Positions 26,601 to 34,777 of a DNA stretch of 64,000 nucleotides are shown here, one piece after another. The notes beneath the pieces are model-generated. The model saw only the letters and a program-made list of their open reading frames with translations, did not search any database and was not told the origin of the DNA. This stretch comes from Methylobacterium brachiatum (GTDB taxonomy: Bacteria; Pseudomonadota; Alphaproteobacteria; Rhizobiales; Beijerinckiaceae): positions 248,001 through 312,000 of the forward strand of contig NZ_JAJALK010000004.1 in NCBI RefSeq assembly GCF_020523825.1, in the 5' to 3' direction. The position numbers were made by a program, and so were the translations under genes. Numbering within the stretch: the first letter of the stretch is position 1; each line of letters begins with the position of its first letter.

Positions 26601-26814
26601 CCGCGCTCGTGTTCGCGGTGCTGGTCTGGATCTGCCGCAGCGAGGCGTTGGCCTCGTCGATGGCCGTCTTCAGCGCGTCGTAGCTCTGGCGCGCCACCGC
26701 GTTCTGGCCGCGGGCCGTCGTCGCGAAGCTCTGGATCGCGCCCTTGGCCTGATCGGCTGCAGTGCGGATGCCGCCTGTGTCGCCACCGAAGCGGATCCGG
26801 ATGTCGTCGGCCAT
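23638..26814 (-). CDS. Tail tape measure protein with embedded lysozyme domain
   Basis: 1058 residues from the ATG at 26814 (MADDIRIRFGGDTGGIRTAA). A long helical, Ala/Gln/Arg-rich body sets tail length. A GH24-type lysozyme domain occupies about 425-575 (LIRQFEGFSSSAYRDSDG, then AKASLTSVAYNYGS), with the catalytic Glu in FEGF. A hydrophobic stretch follows near 940-1000. Embedded lysozymes help tails open the cell wall during entry. It is the largest tail gene, directly followed by the TIM-barrel protein. Confidence 0.9.
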   Translation of the reverse strand: MADDIRIRFGGDTGGIRTAADQAKGAIQSFATTARGQNAVARQSYDALKTAIDEANASLRQIQTSTANTSAVASQARAVAVLTAAYHGLRAADEAASDATGRSYAAAGTAISATATAARSGAAALAEYAFNALAGARALDVTALSTQGLTGAIERQRSAFQEWRRGSQIYGSGLLEVEGRAIAAAGNMDRLQAAAQARGFENATRMLQSFTLELTKVPGMTDQGAASIETMLAAVPNYTGAANASIVSLIAMMASSEDEAKQMASSLTAALRDPAAAGSGYLAALGGVSRELRTQFDLARQSGNANQMQAVLLSALVERARAYGNEMTRALQEQLQSFRVLGPLAGLFASRLRGQVDEANRVTDALEKQLATIERRNAALARTPLDAGQLADATAGLLSGTAQAGIDQAMGRIDLLRQRLQGATGDAAALIRQFEGFSSSAYRDSDGRFRVGFGSDTTTGADGRVSPVTADTVTTREDAERDLARRVVEFQAGAAAQVGAAWQGLSDRAKASLTSVAYNYGSLPSDVAAAGRSGNEGAIADAIRARSGNNGGVNAGRRNREADNITGGAPAEALRQQLDLRQQLQDRQAGGNALDREALATAQANAAGKRDEVAAQERANDALRHQLDATADLSARTALQTRLAQGEAALAEKRVALTRSEASLQTAEMETGSRERLQILNDALTVEQGLHARGTAAWNQLEAQKVANIRAVEQAEAQERATAEDTAYQNAKRVLDDRMRDIRQEAQERGLTFAERRAETSSVLAQIEDLERDHQRKLAEIWGQGTSQYRQAMAQLDRLSAESASRRAQAEREMQKAEYQDTKRTYEQIGSTLTGNVFSVIQGQTTIAQAARATALSIVQSYVQARVKLIADWLAGVSAHQAGEAAKTAATTAGVAVRTGAEETGAAASFATQAGAMVKSIMASASETFAGIFGFLSPLLGPAAVGPAAAGEATVAAAAAAIPSFAVGAWSLPNDMIAQVHQGEMIVPAGPAGALRAAMGGSPSPSLALNHTTQINVSALDGASVADFFQNHSRPLMRAINQAVRQGAHLGLSRIGPG

Positions 26815-27332
26815 GGTAGGGCTCAAGCGCAATCGGGTTGACCGGGCGACGGGCACTGAGGGGAGGGCTCTCTGCCGGTCCGCTTTCGAGTCGCAGATGC
26901 ATTGAAGCCGACATGGCAGCAGGGACCGCTCTCGACCCTGAGCCGAAGCCACTGGAGAACTGACGAACGGCCATTTTGGAGAAGCGCCGAAGGCCGTTTG
27001 GGTGGCTGGATTGGATCAGCAGCTGCCAATCTCGGTTGTCGGTATGTCTTTCACTTTCTAGTAAAATTTGAGCGGATTATCTCTGTTATCAACATCATTC
27101 TCTTTAATTAAATGTCATCCTACGGATAAAATTCGAGCCAAATTCTCGCGCAATCGCCGCCATTGATCTATTATACAACTATATTCCAACAGTAATATAT
27201 CTGGGCATGAGCCGCCTTGAATTTGGCCATCTCGCAAAAATGGCCTCGTTTTCCGCAATCTTCGAGTTCGGTAACATCACCATCATTGTTAAATCGGCAT
27301 ATTTCGGGCTGCTAGCAGCGCGATAGGGATAT
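26815..27332. other. Non-coding junction between tape measure gene and signalling cargo
   Basis: No gene is seen. The first 200 bp remain GC-rich, while 27050-27300 is strongly AT-rich (TATTATACAACTATATTCC). The change marks the left edge of the 27.3-32.1 kb cargo insertion and probably holds promoter or terminator sequence for it. Confidence 0.45.
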
Positions 27333-28328
27333 TCAATCCAATCTCAGCTGCGATCTCGCAGCCTGATCTCTGTATTCGCGCGGCGCCATCCCATACCGGG
27401 CCTTGAAGCACCTTGAGAAATGGGACTGGCTTATGAAACCGCACCCGTAGGCCAGCACGCCTATCGGCAGATGAAGGTGGCTGCTATCAGCCAGTCTCAG
27501 GGCCGCCGTTTCTAATCGCCGCTTCCAGATCCAGTCGGAAATATTCCGATTCTGCTCCCGAAATAGTTGTTGCAAGCGCCTAAGCGACACCCCCATTGCA
27601 ATTGCAAGTTGGGATGGGTCCAAAGTCGGGTCGCCCAGGTTGGCTTCGATGTAGGCTTTGGCCCTCTGCACGATGACCGTACCGGCCAGATTCCGCGGGG
27701 TTTCCTGCGCCAAGCGCTCAGCAATACTAGCGACAAGCAAATCGATTCCAATTGAAGACATTCGCTCTGCCGTATCCGGGGTGAACCGCTCCCTGTGCCT
27801 TATAAGATCCTGGAAAAAGCTGGTTACGAGCGAAGTGGATGCCTGCTTACACCCTATCGTCAGCCCGGCATACAAAGCTGCAGGACCAAGCGACCTCTCA
27901 AGCCGGGCGCGTGAGACCTCCAATACGAGCGATTGGCTCTTTTCGACAGTGGCCATGATCGTCGGTTTGCGGTCCAACACGACGAACTCACCCGCGTGCT
28001 GGACTGATTCCCGTCCGTAATGCGTGCAGTTCAGTCGCCCCGAGAGCATGACCGTGACAGATACGGTGTCGTGCTTGTTATGACGGCGGATCGTATTGGG
28101 GGTGGCCTCAGTTTGGATTGCGCTCTGAGTGATACGGGTGATCGGCAGGGAGCCGACGTCTGCCCCCTCCATCAAACCCTCAAATGGACGATCGCCGATC
28201 CGGGTAAGCTCTACGGGCACGATCCTTTCGCGGATCGTTTCATACCAAAGCTTGAAACTATCTCTTGGGTGCAGACTGGCAGTGGTTAACAAAGTCCTCA
28301 TCATTCGGAACTGTGCCGACAGCCTCAT
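27333..28328 (-). CDS. AraC-family transcriptional regulator
   Basis: 331 residues from the ATG at 28328 (a TTG at 28343 gives 336). The N-terminal half resembles the AraC-binding-like domain (VSVTVMLSGRLNCTHYGRES). The C-terminal 100 residues are the double HTH of AraC/XylS (PSQLAIAMGVSLRRLQQLFR and FISQSHFSRCFKARYGMAP). Ligand unknown. It is divergent from the MucR/HD-GYP/chemoreceptor genes and may control them. Confidence 0.88.
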   Translation of the reverse strand: MRLSAQFRMMRTLLTTASLHPRDSFKLWYETIRERIVPVELTRIGDRPFEGLMEGADVGSLPITRITQSAIQTEATPNTIRRHNKHDTVSVTVMLSGRLNCTHYGRESVQHAGEFVVLDRKPTIMATVEKSQSLVLEVSRARLERSLGPAALYAGLTIGCKQASTSLVTSFFQDLIRHRERFTPDTAERMSSIGIDLLVASIAERLAQETPRNLAGTVIVQRAKAYIEANLGDPTLDPSQLAIAMGVSLRRLQQLFREQNRNISDWIWKRRLETAALRLADSSHLHLPIGVLAYGCGFISQSHFSRCFKARYGMAPREYRDQAARSQLRLD

Positions 28329-28564
28329 CGCGCATTGAGACAAAATTTCTTGCGCTTACAGTCAAGCGCGAACTCAAACTGTAGCTCAGGATATATCAAT
28401 CACCGAGCTGGCTAGATATCAATACAATGGCAATGTCGAATCACATTTTGTTTATGATCGCGGCAAAATCAGAAATCGCTCGCATACACTCGCAAACGAA
28501 CCAATAAGTGCGCAGGCATCGGCGCAACCAACTATTAAAGATGCAATCTAGAAAGTCATATAAG

Positions 28565-28960
28565 ATGAATAGCTCAACATTGACCGAACGTACAGTTGCT
28601 ATTGTTTGCGCCTACGTATCCCGGAACGCTGTCACTGCAACTGAACTGCCGACATTGATTGCGAAAGTATACATGGCGCTTGTTGATATAGCAAATCCAA
28701 ACCATGTAATAGAAAGTGTATTCGCCAAACCGGGCTCAAAGGTGATTAAATCATCAGTTCGTTATGACCGGATCGTCAGCTTCATTGACGGGAAACCATA
28801 TAAATCGCTCAAGCGACATCTCACGGCCAACGGGTTCACGCCTGAGAAATATCGTGCCTGTTACGGTCTCCCAGCCGACTACCCGATGATAGCCCCAGCA
28901 TATGCTGCGGTCCGCTCAAGAATAGCAATGCAAGCCTATCACGGCGGCAAGGTTGCATAA
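28565..28960 (+). CDS. MucR/Ros-family regulator with incomplete zinc site
   Basis: 131 residues from the ATG at 28565. The conserved Ros/MucR block is clear: DGKPYKSLKRHLTANGFTP, then LPADYPMIAPAYAAVRSRIA. In zinc-binding members the block begins with Cys and ends with a His pair; here the Cys is Ser and the last His is Asn, so two of four ligands are missing. Zinc-free members such as the Mesorhizobium Ml proteins still fold and bind DNA. MucR proteins act as H-NS-like repressors of AT-rich DNA, exopolysaccharide and quorum-sensing genes. It lies three bases before the HD-GYP gene. Confidence 0.85.
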   Translation: MNSSTLTERTVAIVCAYVSRNAVTATELPTLIAKVYMALVDIANPNHVIESVFAKPGSKVIKSSVRYDRIVSFIDGKPYKSLKRHLTANGFTPEKYRACYGLPADYPMIAPAYAAVRSRIAMQAYHGGKVA

Positions 28961-28963
28961 TCG

Positions 28964-30094
28964 ATGCAGCCCAACATTGTTATTCTAACGGATCGTCACG
29001 ATCGCGGGCTGGATCTCGCCGATGCTGTTCGATCGGTTGCTCAATCACGACTCCTTTTAGCTGGCAACCCCTGGACTGACGTAGACACTATTAAAGGGGT
29101 TATCGTTGTGGCGTCATTAGACCGAAGCGATACCAAACAATGCCTCAAAGATCTTCATTATCATCTGTCTGGGCGTCGGATACCGATCATCTACTTACTG
29201 CGCTCTCGGCATGGCAGTGATTTGTACGAGGCAGGAAAGCACGGAGTAACGGCCTGCTTATCTTCATTGACTGAACCGACAAAGGTCGTTGCTGCCCTGT
29301 TTCGCCAAGTAGCACCTGACAAAACGCTGACTGACCTTCTCGTCGAGCACAGCGCTGCTCGAATCGGGACGCTTTTTTCCAAGATGATGGCAGGCGCTAA
29401 AACCGGTGCCGTCGATCTACCGGCGATTGATGCGGAAATTGATCCTGTTCTTCAAGTCCTCCGGGAAGGCGGTTTGCGACGCTGGATTAATAAAGTACAA
29501 GCGCATGATGATATGACCGTCCGACATTGCTTGCTGGTCGCTGGTGTCGTGGCTAATTTTGCGATCAGCCTCCGACTATCGGTTGAGGACCGGACCACGC
29601 TCGTTCGAGCGGCTTTGTTGCATGATGTCGGAAAAGCGCAGATCCCGGTCGCGATTCTGAACAAGCCGGAGCACCTCGATCCTGCTGAGATGGCAGTGAT
29701 GCGAACCCACGCGGCGCTCGGATACGACATCCTCAGAACATCCGGGATGAGCGATCCGCTCACGCTTTTGGGAGTTCGCCACCACCATGAGATGCTGGAT
29801 GGGACGGGTTACCCCGACGGCCTACGCGGCGCCGAAATCAGCGATGCCGTTCGCCTACTGACGATATGCGATATCTACTCAGCGCTGACTGAACATAGGC
29901 CATATCGTCCCGCCATGCCGCAGGTTGAAGCATTAAAAATCCTACGGAAAATGACGCCCCTAAAATTAGAATCAGCGCTCGTTGAAGCATTTGCAGCGTC
30001 TCTTGTCGATGCTGATCAATTATGCGGGCGACCATGTATTGATGAAGCTCACGAAATCAAATCTGCATCTACAGTGCCATTTCACGGGGCATAA
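28964..30094 (+). CDS. HD-GYP cyclic-di-GMP phosphodiesterase
   Basis: 376 residues. The N-terminal 120 residues look like a degenerate receiver fold (IVILTDRHDRGLDLADAV). The C-terminal HD-GYP domain has LLHDVGKAQIP (H220, D221), VRHHHEMLDG and the GYP triad at 282-284 (GTGYPDGL), so it should be catalytic and hydrolyse c-di-GMP. No membrane segment. It shares the cargo block with a chemoreceptor, and the same prophage encodes a diguanylate cyclase at 45.3 kb. Confidence 0.92.
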   Translation: MQPNIVILTDRHDRGLDLADAVRSVAQSRLLLAGNPWTDVDTIKGVIVVASLDRSDTKQCLKDLHYHLSGRRIPIIYLLRSRHGSDLYEAGKHGVTACLSSLTEPTKVVAALFRQVAPDKTLTDLLVEHSAARIGTLFSKMMAGAKTGAVDLPAIDAEIDPVLQVLREGGLRRWINKVQAHDDMTVRHCLLVAGVVANFAISLRLSVEDRTTLVRAALLHDVGKAQIPVAILNKPEHLDPAEMAVMRTHAALGYDILRTSGMSDPLTLLGVRHHHEMLDGTGYPDGLRGAEISDAVRLLTICDIYSALTEHRPYRPAMPQVEALKILRKMTPLKLESALVEAFAASLVDADQLCGRPCIDEAHEIKSASTVPFHGA

Positions 30095-30275
30095 AAAGAA
30101 TAAATGGGCGACATATATCAACCTCTGGTTGATATCAAATTCTTCAGCCAAATAAGCATCTCAATATCAGAAATTAGCTTTTTATTTCGAATTATGCCGG
30201 ATGATGACTAGCATAAACCAGTCGGTGTTCACGATATTCCGGCGAACATTGATAGCACCATGGAGGATAACGCGA

Positions 30276-31754
30276 ATGATCAGCTTATTCAAAAACGATG
30301 ACAGCGCTAAGATTATCGCCCTCAATCGATCTCAGGCTGTGATCGAGTTCAATGCTGATGGGACAATCCTAACAGCGAACCAGAATTTTCTTGATGTGAT
30401 AGGCTATACGCTGGCAGAAATTCAGGGTCGCAATCACGCTATACTCGTAGAAACGGCATATGGTGAGAGTGTGTCTTATCGTCAATTCTGGGACAGCCTC
30501 AGACGAGGGGTTTTTCAATCATCTGAATACAAACGCATCGCGAAAGATGGGCGAGAGGTCTGGATTCAGGGGACATACAACCCAGTGGTAGATAGAGCTG
30601 GTCGTGTCATCAAGGTGGTCAAGTTCGCGATCGATATCACCGCGCAGAAACTGCGGGGCTTGGATGTCGATGGCCAACTCGCTGCCCTGCAACGCTCTCA
30701 GGCGATCATCTCATTTACTCCCGAAGGTACAATTCTCGAAGCCAACGCCAATTTCTTAGCTGCGGTGAACTATCGTCTTGACGAGATAAAAGGGCGCCAT
30801 CACTCCATCTTCGTCAGCGAGGCAGAGCGCTCCAGCGAAGACTACCGCGCTTTTTGGGCAGCCTTAGCCCACGGTGCATATCAAGCTGCCGAGTACCGTA
30901 GGGTCGCCAAAGACGGGTCGGAAGTGTTCATTCAGGGCACCTACAACCCAATCACCGATGAACACGGTCGCGTATTGAAGGTGGTGAAGTTCGCGGTCGA
31001 TGTGACTGAGCAGGTGCGCCGTCGCCAGCGCCGGGCCGAGGCGCAGCGCGCGATCGGCACCGACCTCGACGCGATCGGACACAGTGTGGGGGAGGTAACC
31101 CGACAGACGACGGAGGCAGCAAGCACCGCCGGACGCGTATCCGATGACATCCAAGCTGTTGCTGCTGGAGCCGAAGAACTGTCGGCATCGGTCGGTGAGA
31201 TCAGTCAACAGGTCAGCCGCGCAGCGGAGATCGCTAGCGAAGCCGTCCGACAGACCGAGCGCACTGGCACCATCGTGTCGGGTCTGAGTGGACAGGCGGC
31301 CCAGATTGGGGATGTCGTCGCGCTGATCCAAGGTATCGCGGCGCAGACGAACCTACTGGCTTTGAATGCCACGATCGAAGCCGCCCGAGCGGGGATGGCC
31401 GGCAAGGGTTTTGCGGTTGTAGCAAGCGAAGTGAAAGCCCTGGCCGAGCAGACAGCCCGTGCAACGGATCAGATCCGCGGGCAAATCACGGCGACGCAGG
31501 CAGCCACGCGTGAGGCCGTTACGGCCATCGACACGATCCAGGGGACGATCCGGACTCTCAACGACGTGTCGGGCGCGATTGCGGCAGCAGTGGAGGAGCA
31601 GTCCGCTGTCACCCGAGAGATGTCAGGCAATATGCAGACTGCGTCGCACGGGGTGGCGACGATCGCGGGCGGCATGGAGGCGATCGCCCGGGCGAGCGAG
31701 CAAGTTGATGCGGCGACGCGCCAAGTGCGGGAAGCCGCGCGCGCGGTCGCCTAA
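30276..31754 (+). CDS. Soluble methyl-accepting chemotaxis protein with two PAS domains
   Basis: 492 residues from the ATG at 30276, preceded by GGAGG. Two tandem PAS domains (about 15-125 and 137-247) share the ending GTYNP followed by GRVxKVVKFA. The C-terminal signalling domain has the invariant hairpin ([34 protein letters not shown]). There are no transmembrane segments, so it is a cytoplasmic receptor. PAS domains suggest a redox or small-ligand signal. No CheA or CheW is nearby, so it would plug into host arrays. Confidence 0.92.
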   Translation: MISLFKNDDSAKIIALNRSQAVIEFNADGTILTANQNFLDVIGYTLAEIQGRNHAILVETAYGESVSYRQFWDSLRRGVFQSSEYKRIAKDGREVWIQGTYNPVVDRAGRVIKVVKFAIDITAQKLRGLDVDGQLAALQRSQAIISFTPEGTILEANANFLAAVNYRLDEIKGRHHSIFVSEAERSSEDYRAFWAALAHGAYQAAEYRRVAKDGSEVFIQGTYNPITDEHGRVLKVVKFAVDVTEQVRRRQRRAEAQRAIGTDLDAIGHSVGEVTRQTTEAASTAGRVSDDIQAVAAGAEELSASVGEISQQVSRAAEIASEAVRQTERTGTIVSGLSGQAAQIGDVVALIQGIAAQTNLLALNATIEAARAGMAGKGFAVVASEVKALAEQTARATDQIRGQITATQAATREAVTAIDTIQGTIRTLNDVSGAIAAAVEEQSAVTREMSGNMQTASHGVATIAGGMEAIARASEQVDAATRQVREAARAVA

Positions 31755-32086
31755 TGATGGCCCAGATTCCTGATTCGGGCACCGCCGCCCTTCACGATGA
31801 GTGGGATCAACTGTCGGAGGTGGGCGCCGCGATGCGGCGTAGCCTCGACGACGCTCTCTCGGTTCTCGTACGTGCGGCGATCGATGATCCGACTCTGTCC
31901 TACGCTGCGAGCTGTCATCGCATCGACCAGACTTTTGCTGTCTGGTTGGCGCCATATCGGAACCTCGGCTGGGCGATGGACCAAGCTGCGGTGCTACAGA
32001 GGGCGTTGAAGAACAGTCTAAGCCATCGACCATATCGAACTGGCGGAGATGCCCTCAGCCGGGCGAACGATGACTGTAACGCTTAG
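31754..32086 (+). CDS. Small hypothetical protein coupled to the chemoreceptor
   Basis: 110 residues, mostly helical (EWDQLSEVGAAMRRSLDDAL, then SYAASCHRIDQTFAVWLA). No domain recognised. Its ATG overlaps the chemoreceptor stop by one base, which implies coupled expression and perhaps a role as partner or adaptor of the receptor. Confidence 0.65.
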   Translation: MMAQIPDSGTAALHDEWDQLSEVGAAMRRSLDDALSVLVRAAIDDPTLSYAASCHRIDQTFAVWLAPYRNLGWAMDQAAVLQRALKNSLSHRPYRTGGDALSRANDDCNA

Positions 32087-32201
32087 CCGGCTCCGACTGA
32101 AGTGAACTGACCGGCTGGCTTTGCACCGGGCTGATTAAGGTATCAGCCCGGACCAGAGGCGTCGGGGAAGAAACGAGGATAGAGATGATCGAGCTCTAGC
32201 C

Positions 32202-32500
32202 CTAATGCGCCTTCACCTGCCCGTCTGGGAACCGCAGGATCATAGCGCCGATACCGCTCGGGTCGTCGGCCGCCGCGGCGAGCGTCGGCGGCTCGGCAGG
32301 CGCCTTCACGCCCAGGAACGCGGCGACCAGTTCGTGGACCGGGGGATGGGCGGACCAGTAGCGGTAGAGCCGCCGCACGTCCCAGAGCGTCAGATCTCCG
32401 ACGGTGTCGAGGGACCATCCAGTGACGGTGCAGATCCGTCCGTAGACGGCGTCGAGATCGAGGCGGCGCCCTGCGCCGCCCGCGCTTCCCCCGGGTCGGC
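32202..32500 (-). CDS. Tail assembly chaperone, frameshifted extension (gpGT-like)
   Basis: The -1 frame relative to the upstream chaperone is open and reads LDLDAVYGRICTVTGWSLDT, then LTLWDVRRLYRYWSAHP, to the stop at 32202. It has no good start of its own and overlaps the end of the first frame by about 100 bp. This is the arrangement of siphovirus G/GT chaperones made by programmed -1 frameshifting. G-runs at about 32490-32503 are possible slip sites. The right end of the feature is approximate. Confidence 0.6.
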
Positions 32501-32779
32501 CCCCGGCAGGTAACCGGCGAGGATCAGCACCGCACGCGTCGCCTCGGCGAGATCGGCGCTCGTGGCCTCGAGATCGCGCAAGCCGGCGATGTCCGCTTCG
32601 TGGTCGCGGACCAGCGCTGCGCTCACCACCGCGAGCCCGTAGGCGAACGGACTCTCCCCCGAGCCGCGCGCCACGAGCGGCTCCAGGACCTCGACCTGGC
32701 GCAGGGTCAGCGGACGGACGGTCCAGGACTTCCCGCCGAGAGTGAGGATGGCCGGCTGCGGCCGCGGATCTGCGCTCAT
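32390..32779 (-). CDS. Tail assembly chaperone, first frame (gpG-like)
   Basis: 129 residues from the ATG at 32779, overlapping the tail tube stop. The sequence (ILTLGGKSWTVRPLTLRQVE, LAEATRAVLILAGYLPGADP) fits the small helical chaperones that lie between tail tube and tape measure genes and coat the tape measure during assembly. The position would be next to the tape measure gene, but a 5-kb cargo block now separates them. Confidence 0.7.
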   Translation of the reverse strand: MSADPRPQPAILTLGGKSWTVRPLTLRQVEVLEPLVARGSGESPFAYGLAVVSAALVRDHEADIAGLRDLEATSADLAEATRAVLILAGYLPGADPGEARAAQGAASISTPSTDGSAPSLDGPSTPSEI

Positions 32780-33513
32780 CCGACATCCCCGAACGACCAG
32801 GTCGCGACGTTGCCGGCCGCGTCCGCGAACACGCTGAAGTCGAATTCCGGCATGACGAAATCCTCGAGCTTCGTACCGAAGCCGAGCTTGGACGACGTGC
32901 AGTTGTTGAACTTCACGTTCACCGCGTTGCCCTGGAACGTCGTGTAGAACTGCGCCGAGAAGGTCGGCGTCGTGCCGAGCAGCTGATTGGTAACGGTGAA
33001 GCGCTGGCCCGCGCCGGCCAACACGTAGGTGTAGTTTATCAGCAGCGACTTGCCCTTGTCGTCGGCGGCGAAGGTGTAGACCCCGTTCGCCACGCTGTAC
33101 TGGCCCGGAGCCGGCGCGGTGGCGACCCGGGTGAAGGGCAGGCCTGTCAGCGCGTTGAGGACGCCGAGATCGTCGACCGCCGTCGCGGCGTTGGCGGTGG
33201 TCACCGCATAGGGCTTGTCGGCTGGGATCGTTCCGGCCTCGCCGAACGCGGTCATCACCTGCCCGGGCACCAGTGCGACGCCGTAGAACAGCGAGGCGAT
33301 GGCGAGCCCCGAGATCCGGGCGACCTTCGCCTTGCCGGTGGTCTTGATCGTGCCGCGCGCGATGGCCAGCGGGTGCTGCTGCTGGCCGTAGAGTTCCTTG
33401 ATCGTGGCGGTCTCGTCGATGGTGACTTCCTGCACGAGCCCGAAATTCACCGGCGTCGCGTTGGCGATGTCCGTGCGGGTGCCGATCAGGACCCCGGAGC
33501 CGAAGGAATACAT
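32776..33513 (-). CDS. Major tail tube protein
   Basis: 245 residues, beta-rich (MYSFGSGVLIGTRTDIANAT, VQEVTIDETATIKELYGQQ, FDFSVFADAAGNVATWSFGD). The position between tail completion genes and chaperones and the start and end motifs match phage tail tube subunits. A central insertion (about 115-165) may be a surface-exposed domain. Confidence 0.82.
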   Translation of the reverse strand: MYSFGSGVLIGTRTDIANATPVNFGLVQEVTIDETATIKELYGQQQHPLAIARGTIKTTGKAKVARISGLAIASLFYGVALVPGQVMTAFGEAGTIPADKPYAVTTANAATAVDDLGVLNALTGLPFTRVATAPAPGQYSVANGVYTFAADDKGKSLLINYTYVLAGAGQRFTVTNQLLGTTPTFSAQFYTTFQGNAVNVKFNNCTSSKLGFGTKLEDFVMPEFDFSVFADAAGNVATWSFGDVG

Positions 33514-33551
33514 GCTGCTCTCCTGTCAGGGTTTGGCGAGCGGCGGCCGTG

Positions 33552-33827
33552 TCAGGACGCGGCGCGCTCAATCTCGGCCACGAGCGCCTTCACGCGCTCC
33601 TTAAAGGCGTGGACGAGGTTCCACAGCGCGGTGTGATTGCCGAGCGCGGTGCCGCCGAGCATATCGGCGTGCAGGTTGTCGATCCGGGCGGCGAGCGTCG
33701 CCCCGCGCACAGGCACGGCCTCGGCCGCCGGGATACCCTGCGGCGAATGATCGGCGGTGGATCCGCCCGCGGACACGCGATCGCTCGCGGACGCCTCGCC
33801 GGCGCTCGCGTCGTCTCCGAACCCCAT
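33552..33827 (-). CDS. Small virion-region hypothetical protein
   Basis: 91 residues. The first 40 are low-complexity Ala/Ser/Asp; the rest is helical (LAARIDNLHADMLGGTALGN, then VHAFKERVKALVAEIERAA). No family recognised. It is located between tail terminator and tail tube genes on the late strand. Confidence 0.6.
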   Translation of the reverse strand: MGFGDDASAGEASASDRVSAGGSTADHSPQGIPAAEAVPVRGATLAARIDNLHADMLGGTALGNHTALWNLVHAFKERVKALVAEIERAAS

Positions 33828-33842
33828 GATGGTCTCCTCGTG

Positions 33843-34295
33843 TCAGGGGAGCTCGATCGACACGGGCACGATCAGGAGCCCGTCGCCGTCGAGGTCGCCG
33901 GGCACCTTCACGGGCCGGCCGGTGATGCGGGCCATGTATTGCGTGCCCGCCAGGGTGTTGCGGCCGAGCGCCCGGTCGGCTCCGGAGGGCGCCAGGGCCC
34001 GGTCGAGCGCGTCCATGATGTCGTTGAGCTGGGCCGCGCCGATCGTGCGGTGATCCTTCGCGTCGATGTAGACGAAGATCTTGACCTCGATCGTCCGCCG
34101 CGCGACCGCGCCGGAGGACCACGCGTAGGTCTCGTCGCCGCCCTCGTGGAGGAACACGGCCGGGCGACGGGCGGCCGGCACGTCGGCGAAGAGCCGGAGC
34201 CGCCGGCTCGGCGGCGATTTCCAGGCATAGGCCTGGGCCACGACCTGCTGGAGCGCGGCCACCGCCGCGTTGCGGGGGTCGAGCGGGGCGCTCAC
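33843..34295 (-). CDS. Tail terminator-like protein
   Basis: 150 residues from a GTG at 34295 that overlaps the preceding stop. Sequence and length (RTIEVKIFVYIDAKDHRTIG, AQLNDIMDALDRALAP) fit the tail completion/terminator proteins of siphoviruses, which cap the tail tube and join it to the head. Assignment rests on order: connector, gp10-like, this gene, tail tube. Confidence 0.65.
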   Translation of the reverse strand: MSAPLDPRNAAVAALQQVVAQAYAWKSPPSRRLRLFADVPAARRPAVFLHEGGDETYAWSSGAVARRTIEVKIFVYIDAKDHRTIGAAQLNDIMDALDRALAPSGADRALGRNTLAGTQYMARITGRPVKVPGDLDGDGLLIVPVSIELP

Positions 34296-34777
34296 CCCGA
34301 TATCCCCCGCGCGACTGCGCCCTTCAGTGCCGCCACGATGGTGTCGGCGCGATCGGCCAGCGAGGAACGCAGGAACGAGCGCTCCGGGGTATTGGCGGTG
34401 CGAGTGAAGCTGTGCACCGCCACCGCGCGCGGGGCGATGGCGTGCCCGAAGGCCTGCGTGATCGTGCGCACGTGGGCCGCGACCGTCTCCGCGCCAGTGA
34501 AGCCGAACTCGTGCCGGGCGCCGTAGGGAACGTCGCCCGACTGGCTCACGGCGCCGGTCACGGCGTCGCCGTGCGCCTCGACATCGGAGAAGATCGAGCG
34601 GCGCAGGCGGCCCGTGACGACGTTGAGGACCTCGCCCGACAGCTTGCGCTTGACCAGGGCCTCGAGCACGAGCCGCTCGACCTGGACGACCTTGACCATC
34701 TCGCCGCGGACGGCGTCGGGCATCCGATCGAACCGCGCGACCACGCGGGTCTCCTCGACCTGGATGTCGGTCAGCAC
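34292..34777 (-). CDS. HK97 gp10-like minor tail / head-tail joining protein
   Basis: 161 residues from a GTG at 34777. The motif AVSQSGDVPYGARHEFGF, followed by SFTRTANTPERSFLRSSLAD, is typical of the gp10 family (substrate-like YxxxhExG and RPFLR-type ending). These proteins act in head-tail joining or tail completion. It overlaps neighbours on both sides. Confidence 0.75.
   Translation of the reverse strand: MLTDIQVEETRVVARFDRMPDAVRGEMVKVVQVERLVLEALVKRKLSGEVLNVVTGRLRRSIFSDVEAHGDAVTGAVSQSGDVPYGARHEFGFTGAETVAAHVRTITQAFGHAIAPRAVAVHSFTRTANTPERSFLRSSLADRADTIVAALKGAVARGISG

Noticed and set aside
26902-27111. 69-codon plus-strand frame before the AraC gene
   Set aside because: It spans the GC-to-AT composition break and has no coding signature.
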